A stretch of DNA of 64,000 nt from Deltaproteobacteria bacterium (lineage in GTDB: Bacteria; Myxococcota_A; UBA9160; JAJDAL01). The notes beneath the pieces were generated by a model. That model was not told where the DNA came from and made no database searches. It saw nothing but the letters and a program-made list of their open reading frames with translations. The stretch spans positions 1 through 64,000 of the forward strand of contig JAJDAL010000028.1 in the NCBI GenBank assembly GCA_029261875.1. Reading direction: 5' to 3'. This document shows, piece after piece, positions 34,747 to 44,052 of the stretch. Positions within the stretch are counted from its first letter, which is position 1. Each line of letters starts with the position of its first letter. Made by a program: the position numbers and the translations under genes.

Positions 34747-37188
34747 GTGAAAGCACCCGCCACCCCCTCTCCTCAGGAATTCGAACGCCTGGGCGCCTTC
34801 TATCTGGGTCGCGTCTACGATGCCGAGCGACAAACCGCTGGCGAGGAGCTGTTGCTCTACGACGCCAAGGATCTGACGACCCACGCGATCTGCGTGGGGA
34901 TGACGGGCAGCGGCAAGACGGGCCTTTGTGTCTCCCTTCTCGAGGAGGCGGCGATCGATGGGATACCCGCCATCGCGATCGATCCAAAGGGGGACCTCGC
35001 CAACCTGGCGCTCACGTTCCCGAAACTGCGGGCGCAGGATTTCGAACCGTGGATCGACGCATCCGAGGCAGCGCGCGAAGGCGTTTCGCCGTCCGCGTAC
35101 GCGGGCCAGGTGGCGAAGAAATGGAAGCAGGGCCTGGCGGGGTGGGGGCAGGACGGTGAACGCATCCAGCGCTTTCGCGATGCGGCGGAGGTTGCCCTCT
35201 ATACGCCCGGGTCGCGGTCGGGGCGACCGCTTCGCGTGTTGCGATCGCTCGACGCCCCGAGCGCCGAGTTGTTGCAAGACGCCGACGCGCTTCGCGATCG
35301 GATCGAAGCCGTCACCGCGGGGCTGTTGGGACTGCTCGGCGAGGACACGGACCCCATTCGCAGCCGTCCCCACATCCTGATTGCGAATCTCCTGGACCGG
35401 GCCTGGACCGCGGGGCGCAACCTCAGCCTCGGCGATTTGATCGGGCAGATCCAAAGACCTCCCTTCGAGCGCTTGGGTGTGATGGATCTCGAATCCTTTT
35501 TCCCGGAGAAAGAACGCTTCGAACTCTCCCTGCGCTTGAACAACCTGCTGGCGTCGCCGGGGTTCAGTGCCTGGATGGAGGGAGAGCCGCTCGACATCGG
35601 TCGTCTCCTCTGGACCGAAGACGGACGGCCGCGCATTTCCGTGTTGTCGATCGCGCACCTCGGTGAAGCGGAACGCATGTTCTTCGTTTCGCAATTGTTG
35701 AACGAAGTGTTGAGTTGGGTTCGCAGCCAACCCGGTACATCCAGTCTGCGCGCGTTGCTCTACATGGATGAGATCTTCGGCTATTTCCCGCCACTGGCGA
35801 ATCCGCCGTCGAAAAAGCCGATGCTCACGTTGCTCAAGCAGGCGCGCGCCTACGGTTTGGGGGTCGTGCTCGCAACCCAGAACCCCGTCGATCTCGATTA
35901 CAAGGGACTCGGAAACACGGGAACCTGGTTCCTGGGGCGGTTGCAGACCCAACGCGACAAAGAACGCGTCCTGGATGGGCTCGAGGGGGCGGCGGGCGCC
36001 GGTTTCAACCGCGCGGAACTGGATCCCTTGTTATCGGGGCTCGGCAGTCGCGTTTTCCTGATGAGCAACGTTCACGACGACCGGCCGGAGCTGTTCCAGA
36101 CGCGCTGGGCGCTTTCGTATCTGCGCGGTCCCATGACGCGGTCGCAGATCAACACGTTGACCCGGGCACCGGTTGTGGCGGCCGCTCCTGCAGCGCGGGA
36201 AACGCGGCCGAAAGGCCGCGAGAAGTTGCAGGGGGAGAAGAGCGAACGGCCCGTATTGCCGCCCGAAGTACCCGAGGGGTTCTTGTTGCGTACGCGACCC
36301 GCGCCCGACGGGGCGCGACTCCTCTATCGCCCGGCGCTCCTCGGCAGCGCGCGATTGCATTTCGTCGATCGGAAGTCGCAGCTCGATCGCTGGGACAGCA
36401 TCGACCTGCTGGCGCCGCTCGGTTCGCGTATCCCCGCGGACCCATGGAAAGATGCGGAAGAGCTGGACCAAGTAGCGACACTCGAAGCGGAGTTCCGCGA
36501 GGACGCGAGTTTCGAACCGCTTGCGTCGGCGGCCATGCGGGCCACGAGTTTCCGGTCTTGGAAGAAAAGGCTGGTGAGTTCTCTCTATCAGGGCCAGCGG
36601 GTTCGATTGTTGCATTCGCCCGGGCTGAAACGCTACTCGGACCCCAACGCATCGGAGGGTGAATTCCGGGCGCTCCTGGAGCACGCCGCACGCGAACGCC
36701 GCGACCTCGCCATCGGAAAGCTGCGCAAGCGATATGCCCCGAAACTCGCGCGCCTCGAGGACCGCATTCGCCGCGCCCAGGCGAAGGTGGATCGCGAGCG
36801 CGAACAACATCGGCATCAGAAGTTGCAGACCGTCGTATCGCTCGGCGCGACGGTGCTCGGTGCCCTGTTTGGTCGCAAGACGGCAAGCGTGGGAACCGTC
36901 GGGCGAGCGGCCACGACACTGGGTCGTGCGAGTCGCACGTCGCGCGAGCGAGCCGACGTCACGCGCGCGGCCGAGCAGTTGGAAGATCTCCGCATCGAAC
37001 TCGAATCGCTCGCCGCGGAGTTCGACGCGGATACGGCGCAGGTCCGAGCCGAGCTCGATCCGAGGGAGTTGCGGATCGAAGAACGCCTCGTTCGACCCCG
37101 AAAATCCGACATCGAGATCGACACGGTCGTGCTTGCCTGGGTGCCGTGGTGGGTCTCGCCAGAAGGGGTCGCGGAACGGGCGTTCTGA
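34747..37188 (+). CDS. HerA-like ATPase with helicase-like fold
   Basis: 813 residues from GTG 34747 (GAGG six nt upstream). P-loop ATPase of the HerA/VirB4-like class: Walker A GMTGSGKTGL (51-60), IAIDPKGDLANLALTF, Walker B LLYMDEIFGYFP, then PSKKPMLTLLKQARAYGLGV and LATQNPVDLDYKGLGNTGTWF, typical of HerA-related ATPases with DUF853 domain. The last 250 residues are charged and coiled-coil-rich (around 670-770). No NurA-like nuclease lies beside it, and the usual role in DNA end processing cannot be assumed. Followed after 74 bp by mscL. Confidence 0.88.
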   Translation: MKAPATPSPQEFERLGAFYLGRVYDAERQTAGEELLLYDAKDLTTHAICVGMTGSGKTGLCVSLLEEAAIDGIPAIAIDPKGDLANLALTFPKLRAQDFEPWIDASEAAREGVSPSAYAGQVAKKWKQGLAGWGQDGERIQRFRDAAEVALYTPGSRSGRPLRVLRSLDAPSAELLQDADALRDRIEAVTAGLLGLLGEDTDPIRSRPHILIANLLDRAWTAGRNLSLGDLIGQIQRPPFERLGVMDLESFFPEKERFELSLRLNNLLASPGFSAWMEGEPLDIGRLLWTEDGRPRISVLSIAHLGEAERMFFVSQLLNEVLSWVRSQPGTSSLRALLYMDEIFGYFPPLANPPSKKPMLTLLKQARAYGLGVVLATQNPVDLDYKGLGNTGTWFLGRLQTQRDKERVLDGLEGAAGAGFNRAELDPLLSGLGSRVFLMSNVHDDRPELFQTRWALSYLRGPMTRSQINTLTRAPVVAAAPAARETRPKGREKLQGEKSERPVLPPEVPEGFLLRTRPAPDGARLLYRPALLGSARLHFVDRKSQLDRWDSIDLLAPLGSRIPADPWKDAEELDQVATLEAEFREDASFEPLASAAMRATSFRSWKKRLVSSLYQGQRVRLLHSPGLKRYSDPNASEGEFRALLEHAARERRDLAIGKLRKRYAPKLARLEDRIRRAQAKVDREREQHRHQKLQTVVSLGATVLGALFGRKTASVGTVGRAATTLGRASRTSRERADVTRAAEQLEDLRIELESLAAEFDADTAQVRAELDPRELRIEERLVRPRKSDIEIDTVVLAWVPWWVSPEGVAERAF

Positions 37189-37262
37189 ATATTGTGTGAC
37201 GGATACGCGCGACCCTGCATTGACAGGGGAAAGATCGCGATGCGAACTCGAAAGGGGTGACT

Positions 37263-37673
37263 ATGTTCAAGGAATTCAAAGATTTCGCGATGCGGGGCAA
37301 CGTGCTCGATATGGCGGTGGGTATCGTGATCGGGGCCGCTTTTGGCAAGATCGTGAGCGCCTTCGTCGATGGCCTGCTGATGCCCCCGATTGGGCTGTTG
37401 CTGGGTGGGGTCGACTTCTCGGATCTCTTCATTACGCTCTCGGAAGGGGACTTCTCGACCCTCGCGGCCGCCAAGGAGGCCGGGGCGGCCACGCTTCAGT
37501 ACGGTTTATTCATCAACACGGTGATCGATTTTCTGATTGTAGCTTTCGCTATCTTTCTGCTCGTAAAGCAAGTCAATCGATTCAAGCAGGAAGAAGAGAA
37601 GAAGCCCGCGGCGCCTCCCAAGCAGGAAGTATTGCTGGAAGAGATTCGCGATTTGCTGCGAACGCGGGCCTGA
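37263..37673 (+). CDS. mscL: Large-conductance mechanosensitive channel
   Basis: 136 residues, standard for MscL. Starts with [19 protein letters not shown], whose FKEF amphipathic helix lies on the membrane, followed by TM1 ([23 protein letters not shown], here in two parts), a periplasmic loop and TM2 ([19 protein letters not shown]). The C-terminal bundle [10 protein letters not shown] is present. Homopentamer that opens under membrane tension to release solutes on hypo-osmotic shock. ATG 37263 has AAAGGGG upstream; an in-frame GTG at 37257 is less likely. Confidence 0.97.
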   Translation: MFKEFKDFAMRGNVLDMAVGIVIGAAFGKIVSAFVDGLLMPPIGLLLGGVDFSDLFITLSEGDFSTLAAAKEAGAATLQYGLFINTVIDFLIVAFAIFLLVKQVNRFKQEEEKKPAAPPKQEVLLEEIRDLLRTRA

Positions 37674-37713
37674 TCGAACACGGGATTGCGTCCTGATGAC
37701 GCGGAGGAAACCC

Positions 37714-38160
37714 ATGAAACGAAATACACGAATACTCGCAATGACTCTTTGTTTTGCCCTGGCGGCTTGCGGCGGCCAGGAGAGCGATACCGCAAGTACG
37801 TCCGATAGCGGATCGGCCGGAGCCACTGCGGCGAAGGCTTCGAAAGACACCGCGGAAGCGAAGATGCCCGAGAAGGCAGCCAAATTGCCCGATGTGGCAG
37901 CTCCGGCTGTGGATCCCAGCGTGACGGGATGCCTGGATCTGGTGCGCCAGTCGCAGTTCGCCGATGCGGTCCCGGTTTGTATCAAGGCGGCCGGAATCGA
38001 TCCGGAAAATGCCGACGTGCAAGCCGCGCTCTCCAAGGCGCAGTCCGAAGCCGGACTCGAAGGCGCGCAGGACGCGATCAAAGGTCTGAAGGCTGTCGGG
38101 GGTGAGGAAGCCGAGGGACTCGGGGCTTCGGCCAAGGGACTCGGTGATCGCCTCCAGTAG
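37714..38160 (+). CDS. Small lipoprotein
   Basis: 148 residues from ATG 37714 (GAGGAAA upstream). The lipobox LAAC (about Cys19) follows a short hydrophobic stretch, so it is a lipoprotein. After a low-complexity Ala/Ser/Thr linker there is a helical segment with two Cys (VTGCLDLVRQSQFADAVPVC) that resembles one tetratricopeptide-like unit. Function unknown. It sits 40 bp downstream of mscL and overlaps or abuts the DUF4197 gene, with which it is probably cotranscribed. Confidence 0.8.
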   Translation: MKRNTRILAMTLCFALAACGGQESDTASTSDSGSAGATAAKASKDTAEAKMPEKAAKLPDVAAPAVDPSVTGCLDLVRQSQFADAVPVCIKAAGIDPENADVQAALSKAQSEAGLEGAQDAIKGLKAVGGEEAEGLGASAKGLGDRLQ

Positions 38161-38167
38161 GAAGCCG

Positions 38168-38908
38168 GTGCTCGAACGCGCACGTGCCGTCGCTGCGACT
38201 CTTGCAGTGGTGGCGTGCGCGTTTGGCTGTGCCGGTGGCACTGGGTTGGACGGGCTGACGGACGCTCTCGAGCGCTCCGTCGGCTCGTCCGATTCCGTCG
38301 CGCTCGATGATTCCACGATCATCGAGGGACTCAAGGATGCGCTGAAGGTCGGTACCGAGCGCGCGGTGGTTCGGACGTCGGCCGTCGACGGTTTCCTTGG
38401 GAACGAGAAGATCCGGATTCCCCTGCCGGAATCCCTCGACACGATGGCGTCGGGCATGCGGACCATCGGCTTGGGAAGTCAGGTGGACGAAGTCGAGGTC
38501 GCGATGAATCGCGCCGCGGAACTCGCCGCGGCGGAGGCGGCCCCTGTTTTCTGGGAAGCGATCCAGCAGATGTCGTTCAGCGATGCGCGGAATATCCTCG
38601 ACGGTGGCGACAATGCCGCGACGGAATACTTCCAGCAGGCCACGCGCGCTCCATTGAAAGCCCGCTTCGAACCCATCGTGGGTGAAAAAATGAACGAAGT
38701 GGGTCTGGTGCGTACCTACGACGGTCTGGCGGCGCAGTACAACGCCATCCCTTTCAAGACGGCGCCCGCCGTGGACCTGCGCGATTACGTAGCCGACCGC
38801 GGGCTCGACGGTCTGTTCACGATATTGGGCGAAGAAGAGAAACGGATCCGAAAGGACCCCTCTGCTCGGGCGACCGACCTGCTGAGGGCGGTATTCGGGG
38901 ACAGCTGA
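38168..38908 (+). CDS. DUF4197 domain lipoprotein
   Basis: 246 residues from GTG 38168 (TAGGAAG five nt upstream); in-frame starts at 38144 and earlier would lie inside the preceding gene. Lipobox near FGCAGG. The mature region is helical and matches DUF4197: LKDALKVGTERAVVRTSAVDGF, IRIPLPESLDTMASGMRTIGL, EVAMNRAAELAAAEAAPVF and YFQQATRAPLKARFEPIV. Periplasmic, function unknown. Convergent with the GST gene 4 bp downstream. Confidence 0.87.
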   Translation: MLERARAVAATLAVVACAFGCAGGTGLDGLTDALERSVGSSDSVALDDSTIIEGLKDALKVGTERAVVRTSAVDGFLGNEKIRIPLPESLDTMASGMRTIGLGSQVDEVEVAMNRAAELAAAEAAPVFWEAIQQMSFSDARNILDGGDNAATEYFQQATRAPLKARFEPIVGEKMNEVGLVRTYDGLAAQYNAIPFKTAPAVDLRDYVADRGLDGLFTILGEEEKRIRKDPSARATDLLRAVFGDS

Positions 38909-38912
38909 GCCG

Positions 38913-39560
38913 CTACCCCGCCATGGCGGCGGCCGCCGCCTGGTTCATTTCCTGAATTTCTTTGCCGATACTTTCGCGGTTCCCCACTCGGGTGATCCAA
39001 GCGGCCAGGTGCGCGTGGTCGGGCGCGACTGGCACGCCCAGGGTCACGGTCGTGGAGAGCATGATGTAGTTCCCGATATCCGCCACGCTGAACGCACCGC
39101 ACAGGAACTCGCGGCCAGCGAGTGCTTTGTCGAGCAGGCCCTGATAGGCGTGGATCGGAGCCTCGGGATAATTCGTGGCATCGCTCCCAGCGGGATCCGC
39201 GGGATAGAAGCGGCTCTCGATCAGACTCCAGACGTGGGGGAAAAGAATTTCGTCCGCCGCCGCTTCCCACTGACGACATTCGGCGCGGCGACCGGGATCG
39301 CTTGGGAAGAGCGGGGTTTCCGGATAACGGTCTTCCAGATATTCGAGGATGAGTGTCGAATCGTAGACCGTGAGATCGCCGTCCACGAGAACCGGGACTT
39401 CCGCTTTCGGGTTGAGGGCGACGACATCCGGGTGGTGGGGCCGGTAGCGGTCCGCGCGACTCCAGCCCACCGAGATCTTCTCGTACGCGAGGTTCTTCTC
39501 GGCGAGGGCAACGCGTACCTTGGCGGTGAAAAGACTGAGGGGTCCGGAATAGAGTCGCAT
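38913..39560 (-). CDS. Glutathione S-transferase
   Basis: 215 residues from ATG 39560 (AAGGAG six nt upstream). N-terminal thioredoxin-like half: LYSGPLSLFTAKVRVALAEK, ALNPKAEVPVLVDGDLTVYD with the cis-Pro, and DSTLILEYLEDRYPETPLFP; helical C-terminal half with GAFSVADIGNYIM. Close to the stringent starvation/beta-type group by general layout. Stand-alone gene, independent of the GST operon at 9 kb. Glutathione-dependent detoxification is likely; substrate unknown. Confidence 0.92.
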   Translation of the reverse strand: MRLYSGPLSLFTAKVRVALAEKNLAYEKISVGWSRADRYRPHHPDVVALNPKAEVPVLVDGDLTVYDSTLILEYLEDRYPETPLFPSDPGRRAECRQWEAAADEILFPHVWSLIESRFYPADPAGSDATNYPEAPIHAYQGLLDKALAGREFLCGAFSVADIGNYIMLSTTVTLGVPVAPDHAHLAAWITRVGNRESIGKEIQEMNQAAAAAMAG

Positions 39561-39776
39561 GGGGTCTCCTTGTTCGAATTCATGGATACTCGACGTGACT
39601 CCCTTGAGCAAAGCGCGTGCCAATGCAGGTCGCGGCAAGAGGCCGCTGCAATCCCGAGAGGGTGAGTCGCGTTGCATGCTTGCAACACGATGCGTCGGGG
39701 CGCAACACATCGAGGCCTCTTGACGCCAATTGCCCGGCTCCTGCAGAGTACCATTCGTGCAAAACGGGGTGTCGTG

Positions 39777-40904
39777 ATGAAGCAGCGCGTAGGGCTCGTC
39801 ATTGGATGGTTGATCTGGGGGGCCTCGAGCGCGGTCGCGGCACCGAATGCGCCCTGCGGCTCCGCGGTCGACTGCGACGCCAGCGAGGCGTGCTACAAGG
39901 CCAATTGTGGTACCGGGGTCTGCGTGCCGGCGTTTCACATGCCGCAATTCGTGATCGATGGCGCTACGCCCTATACCGCACCCATTACTTCAGTGCTGGA
40001 TCACACGGACGCGTTCTATCAGCGTTGTTGCGATACCAACATCACCGCGTACTCCGGAGAATCCGCCGATCGCGACGAGAACGCGGTGTTCTGCCCCGAG
40101 GAACCAGTCTTTCCGGCTTGTGTGTTGGCGAATTGTCTATGTGGATACATTCATCCCGAAGGCGAAGACTTCGCGGTCAACGGCAGCTATTCGAGCCCCT
40201 TCGGGCCGGAGTACCTGTATTACGCGGGGCACGCCGGCTACGACTTCACCTACGGTTTTGACGTCCCGATCGTGACGCCTCGGAGTGGGATGCTCTGCAA
40301 GGCGGTCGAGGATTTCGTGAACGGTCATTTCGGCGCCGCCACGGCCTGGGACAAGTTTCACACCTTCTATGTGGACCACGGCGTCATCGCAGGGCAGGGA
40401 TGGTCGACGTGGTACCTGCACGCGAGTGATCTGAGCGGCTTGGATTCGGAAGGGAATCCGCTGACGGACTTGCTGCCTGGCGAATGCGCGCCCGTGGATG
40501 CGGGCCAGGTGGTTGCCTTGGTGGGGAACGCGGGGACCGTGATTCCGCATCTGCATTTCGAAGTTCGTCGCTACGCCGCAAGCGAAAACCCCGAAGCGCC
40601 GAGCACGAAGATCGTTGACCCCTACGGTTGGAAGGGCGAGGGCCCGGACCCCTGGTCGGATCCGACGGAGAACGCCCAGGCGGCGAGCCTCGTCGATCCG
40701 CTTTGGATCGGTTGTGGCAACGGACGAATCGAATGTGGAGAAGATTGCGACGACGGAAACCTCTTGGCCGGGGATGGGTGCTCCGCGCTGTGCGTCGACG
40801 AAATCCAACCGGTTCCCGCATTGCCCCCGGAAGGGGTCTTCCTGTTGATCGTGGGTTGGGTGGCCCTGGGTACGGTCTTCCTAAGCGCGCGCGCTGCCCG
40901 GTAG
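39777..40904 (+). CDS. Secreted M23-like peptidase with DUF4215 repeat and C-terminal sorting tail
   Basis: 375 residues from ATG 39777. Signal peptide 1-22; a Cys-rich N-terminal part (CGSAVDCDASEACYKANC). An M23/LytM peptidase-like domain is recognised by GHAGYDFTYGFDVPI (His/Asp metal ligands) and GTVIPHLHFEVRR (HxH). Near the C-terminus lies CGNGRIECGEDCDDGN, a DUF4215-type cysteine repeat common in myxobacterial and related secreted proteins. The end (VPALPPEGVFLLIVGWVALG then Arg-rich) looks like an IPTL/PALP-type sorting signal: motif, hydrophobic helix, basic tail. Likely exported cell-wall or surface enzyme. Its 3' end overlaps the AI-2E permease gene by 24 bp. Confidence 0.82.
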   Translation: MKQRVGLVIGWLIWGASSAVAAPNAPCGSAVDCDASEACYKANCGTGVCVPAFHMPQFVIDGATPYTAPITSVLDHTDAFYQRCCDTNITAYSGESADRDENAVFCPEEPVFPACVLANCLCGYIHPEGEDFAVNGSYSSPFGPEYLYYAGHAGYDFTYGFDVPIVTPRSGMLCKAVEDFVNGHFGAATAWDKFHTFYVDHGVIAGQGWSTWYLHASDLSGLDSEGNPLTDLLPGECAPVDAGQVVALVGNAGTVIPHLHFEVRRYAASENPEAPSTKIVDPYGWKGEGPDPWSDPTENAQAASLVDPLWIGCGNGRIECGEDCDDGNLLAGDGCSALCVDEIQPVPALPPEGVFLLIVGWVALGTVFLSARAAR

Positions 40905-41879
40905 GCGTCCCGCCAGTACGTCGGCGACCGGGCGTGTCGCGTCCAGGCGCGCCAGCAGGATCTTGAGCACGGCCGTGAGCGGGACGGCGAGGAGCATCCC
41001 GACGATTCCCCAGAGGGTTCCCCAAATGATGAGGGAGAGTAGGATCGACACGGGGTGCAGATCGAGGGAATCGCCCATGATCTTGGGCTCGATGACGTTT
41101 CCGATTCCGAACTGAACGATTCCGGGGATGGCGATCGCGAGGACGGCGGCCCCGGAAGAAATCTGGTCACTGACCAGGACGACGGGCAGCGGCAGGAGCG
41201 TCGCGACCAGGGATCCAATACTCGGAACGAAGTTCAGCAGAAAGGCGAACAAGCCGAAAACGAGCGCCAGGTCGACGCCCAAAAGCGCCAGGGTGGTTCC
41301 GACCAGCACACCGGTAAAGATCGACACCGTGGCTTTCGTCCACAGGTACCCCTGAATCCGGTCTTCGATTTCATCCCAAACGGGATTCGTTCGTTCGAAG
41401 TTTCGGCCCAACATCAAAAAGACGACAAACAGGAGTACCAGCAGGGATTTCGACATGAGGTCGAGAATCGCGTTGCTCGTGCGCATCAGAAGGTTGCCGA
41501 TGGAACTGGTGGGAATCTCGGACCACATGGCCGCGGGGCTAGCCGCGCCACCGGGCAATTGGGCGGTGATCCGCGCGATCAGCTCCGTCAGTTTCTGGTT
41601 GTAGAGGGGCGCGTTTTCGGCGAGCTGCGCCACGGAGATCGAGATCATCCAGCCGATGCCCGCGAACAATCCGATGGACAGTACGAATGTAACGAGCAGC
41701 GCCGCCCAGGACGGAACCTTGAGATGGCGCATCTGCAGTTCGACGATGGCCGACAATCCCACGGCGATCAGGACGGCCAGGACGAAGGGAATCATCACGC
41801 TTCGCAGCCAAAAGAGGGCGGCCCCCAGCGTAACGGTGGTGATGATGAGCAAACAAACGGTCTGTATGCGATCGTTCAA
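40881..41879 (-). CDS. AI-2E family transporter (PerM/YdiK type)
   Basis: 332 residues with eight predicted membrane segments. Motifs: LRSVMIPFVLAVLIAVGLS near the N-terminus, then VSIFTGVLVGTTLALLGVD, FGLFAFLLNFVPSIGSLVAT and PKIMGDSLDLHPVSILLSLI typical of the PF01594 family. Members export or exchange small molecules or ions; few are characterised, and the quorum-sensing role implied by the name does not generalise. Convergent overlap with the M23 gene; divergent from the NfeD-like gene across 41 bp. Confidence 0.93.
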   Translation of the reverse strand: MNDRIQTVCLLIITTVTLGAALFWLRSVMIPFVLAVLIAVGLSAIVELQMRHLKVPSWAALLVTFVLSIGLFAGIGWMISISVAQLAENAPLYNQKLTELIARITAQLPGGAASPAAMWSEIPTSSIGNLLMRTSNAILDLMSKSLLVLLFVVFLMLGRNFERTNPVWDEIEDRIQGYLWTKATVSIFTGVLVGTTLALLGVDLALVFGLFAFLLNFVPSIGSLVATLLPLPVVLVSDQISSGAAVLAIAIPGIVQFGIGNVIEPKIMGDSLDLHPVSILLSLIIWGTLWGIVGMLLAVPLTAVLKILLARLDATRPVADVLAGRLPGSARA

Positions 41880-41920
41880 ACAGGCCTCGCGCGGGGGCTG
41901 GGTCAGGCTAGGGGATCCCC

Positions 41921-42298
41921 GTGATACTCGCCAAATATTTGCTCTTTCAGATTCCCGGCTGGTTGGCGGGTGCGGTCATCTTGGTCGCGCTCGTGGAATT
42001 CGACGTACTGCCACGCTGGGGAGCGGGGCTCTTGTTCCTCGGGTTGCTCGCGAAGGACCTCGTTCTCTATCGCTACTTTCGGATTGCCTACACGCCGGCG
42101 ACCCTGCACGGAACTGCGGCGTTGGTGGGCAAGGAGGGAACCGCCGAGGAGACGCTCGATCCGGAGGGATACGTGCGCGTGAGTTCGGAGCGTTGGAGGG
42201 CGCGTTTGATTCAAGGGGCAGCGCCGGTCGCGCGCGGTTCGAAGGTTCGAATCCGATCCGTAGAGGAGCTGACACTTCGGGTCGAGGGCGCGGAGTAG
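41921..42298 (+). CDS. NfeD-like membrane protein
   Basis: 125 residues. Two N-terminal membrane segments (about 10-30 and 35-50), then a C-terminal OB-fold of the NfeD type: TLHGTAALVGKEGTAEETLD, GYVRVSSERWRARL and GSKVRIRSVEELTLRVEG. It lacks the serine protease domain of full-length NfeD, as in the short YbbK/NfeD2 group that partners stomatin-like proteins in membrane-domain organisation; no stomatin gene is adjacent. GTG start at 41921, overlapping the promoter of the permease. Confidence 0.9.
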   Translation: MILAKYLLFQIPGWLAGAVILVALVEFDVLPRWGAGLLFLGLLAKDLVLYRYFRIAYTPATLHGTAALVGKEGTAEETLDPEGYVRVSSERWRARLIQGAAPVARGSKVRIRSVEELTLRVEGAE

Positions 42299-42314
42299 GG
42301 GGCGTGCGGATCTT

Positions 42315-43010
42315 CTAGCGGCCGAGCAGAGGTTCGCTCCAGGCGGCGATCGTCGCGGCGAGTTCCTCGAAGATCGACTCTTCGCTGCGACCCGCGCCCG
42401 GTCCCTTGCGTTTCAACACCCGAAAGGAATGGTCGCCTCCCTCCACCACGTGAAGGCGCGATCGATTGCCCAGGTGCGCGCACAGGGTCCGAATACGTTC
42501 GAGGTCCGCCAGGGCATCGCGCGTTCCTTGGAGAAACAGCATCGGAAGCGGAACGTCGTCGAGGTGGATCGCGCGTTCGCTTCCGGGTTTCTTCGGTGGG
42601 TGGAGGGGGAAACCGAGAAACGCGATGCCGCGCACGCCGGGCAGGGGGGACGCGGCGGCCGCCCGCGAGGTCATGCGCCCACCCATGGATTTTCCCCCGG
42701 CCAAGAGCGGGAGGTCCGGCGCCAGCCGGATCGCCGTAGCGACGGCGTCGCGAACCGTAGCCTCCAGCACCGGCGCCCGGTCGGGACGCCGGGAAGCAGC
42801 CTCCGCGTAGGGGAACTGGTAGCGCAACGTCGCAATGGCGTGTCGCCCGAGGTGTCGCGCCATCGCGTCGAGAAACGCGTGACGCATGTCTGCACCGGCC
42901 CCATGGGCGAGTACGTAGAGGCAGCGCGCGCCGTCCGGGCGCAACCAGAGCCCCGATACTTCGCCGCCGCCCGTGCGGGGGATGGAAACCGGTTTCGCGT
43001 CCGCGCTCAC
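42315..43010 (-). CDS. Alpha/beta hydrolase, KANL3/Tex30-like
   Basis: 231 residues from GTG 43010; the start is uncertain since no strong Shine-Dalgarno site is visible. Alpha/beta hydrolase: oxyanion strand LYVLAHGAGADMRHAFLDAM, nucleophile elbow GGKSMGG, Asp in LFLQGTRDAL and His in GGDHSFRV. The family is related to mammalian Tex30/KANL3 and dienelactone hydrolase-like enzymes; substrate unknown. It lies between two plus-strand genes, with 214 bp to the DUF72 gene in which I see no other coding region. Confidence 0.85.
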   Translation of the reverse strand: MSADAKPVSIPRTGGGEVSGLWLRPDGARCLYVLAHGAGADMRHAFLDAMARHLGRHAIATLRYQFPYAEAASRRPDRAPVLEATVRDAVATAIRLAPDLPLLAGGKSMGGRMTSRAAAASPLPGVRGIAFLGFPLHPPKKPGSERAIHLDDVPLPMLFLQGTRDALADLERIRTLCAHLGNRSRLHVVEGGDHSFRVLKRKGPGAGRSEESIFEELAATIAAWSEPLLGR

Positions 43011-43224
43011 GTTGGCTCGTCCGAGGCCGACGCATCGCGGGGAAGAGGGATTGCCGCCGCGCGCGCATTTTCGCGGACCACAAGCAATAGGGAACGGGGC
43101 GATCCCCACCACAATCGGTTCCGCTTCAACCCCACTATTGCATCCTCCTCTGACAACGAGGCCATTGTGCCTCAACTTTTCCAAACAGGGCACCGGCACC
43201 GGGGGTCTGTTAGCGTTTTTCGCC

Positions 43225-43992
43225 GTGGAACTGCGCACCGGTACCAGTGGATTCAGTTACAAGGAATGGAAGGGGAGCTTCTATCCGGAGAAGATCGCTC
43301 CGGGAGACATGCTCGCCTATTACGCGGAACATTTTTCCGCAGTCGAGATCAACAACACCTTCTACCGCATGCCCAAGCGTGAAATGCTGGCGAGCTGGGC
43401 CGAGCAGGTTCCCGAAGGTTTTACTTTCGTCCTCAAGGCATCGCGTCGAATCACGCACATGAAACGTTTGGTCGATGCGGGCGACGAGGTCGATTACCTC
43501 TACCGGGCCGCAGAAGTGCTTGGCGAGAAGCGCGGACCGGTTCTATTTCAACTGCCGCCTTTTCTGCGCAAGGACACCGAGCGCTTGCGCGGATTCCTCG
43601 AAGTCCTGCCCCGGGACCACCGGGCGGCACTCGAGTTTCGCCACAACTCCTGGCAGGATGCGGAAGTTCACGAACTCCTCGCGGAGTTCGGTGCCGCGCT
43701 GTGCGTCGCCGACACGGGCGATCCAGAGGCGATGATCCCGACGCTCGAGGACCGCGGGACCTTCGGCTACCTGCGACTTCGGGATGCCGACTACGACGAT
43801 GCGGCGCTCGGCGATTGGGTGCAGCGCGTGCGGGGTGCAAACTGGGGCAGTGCTTTCGTCTTCTTCAAACACGAAGACGAGGGAAAGGGACCGGCTCAAG
43901 CCGCGCGCTTCAGTGCGCTCTTCGACACCTTTGCACCCAAGCGGGTTGCGGCGCGCAAGGCACCTGCTCGAACCAAGAAACAGCGCGCCTGA
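43225..43992 (+). CDS. DUF72 (YecE-like) protein
   Basis: 255 residues from GTG 43225. TIM-barrel DUF72: LRTGTSGFSYKEWKGSFYP at the N-terminus, YYAEHFSAVEINNTFYRMP, VLKASRRITHMKRL, LFQLPPFLRKDTERL and YLRLRDADYDDA. The family is conserved across bacteria; no enzymatic activity is established. The C-terminal 20 residues are Lys/Arg/Ala-rich (AARKAPARTKKQ), an extension not seen in short homologues. A stand-alone gene. Confidence 0.93.
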   Translation: MELRTGTSGFSYKEWKGSFYPEKIAPGDMLAYYAEHFSAVEINNTFYRMPKREMLASWAEQVPEGFTFVLKASRRITHMKRLVDAGDEVDYLYRAAEVLGEKRGPVLFQLPPFLRKDTERLRGFLEVLPRDHRAALEFRHNSWQDAEVHELLAEFGAALCVADTGDPEAMIPTLEDRGTFGYLRLRDADYDDAALGDWVQRVRGANWGSAFVFFKHEDEGKGPAQAARFSALFDTFAPKRVAARKAPARTKKQRA

Positions 43993-44052
43993 TTGATTGC
44001 AGCTCGAGCGGGACAAGCGCGGGGCCGGAATGCGCTTTGCGACGACGGGTGC

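Noticed and set aside
34678..35952. N-terminal extension of the DUF2959 gene
   Set aside because: It would be antisense to the HerA-like ATPase; the lipoprotein signal starts at 34677.
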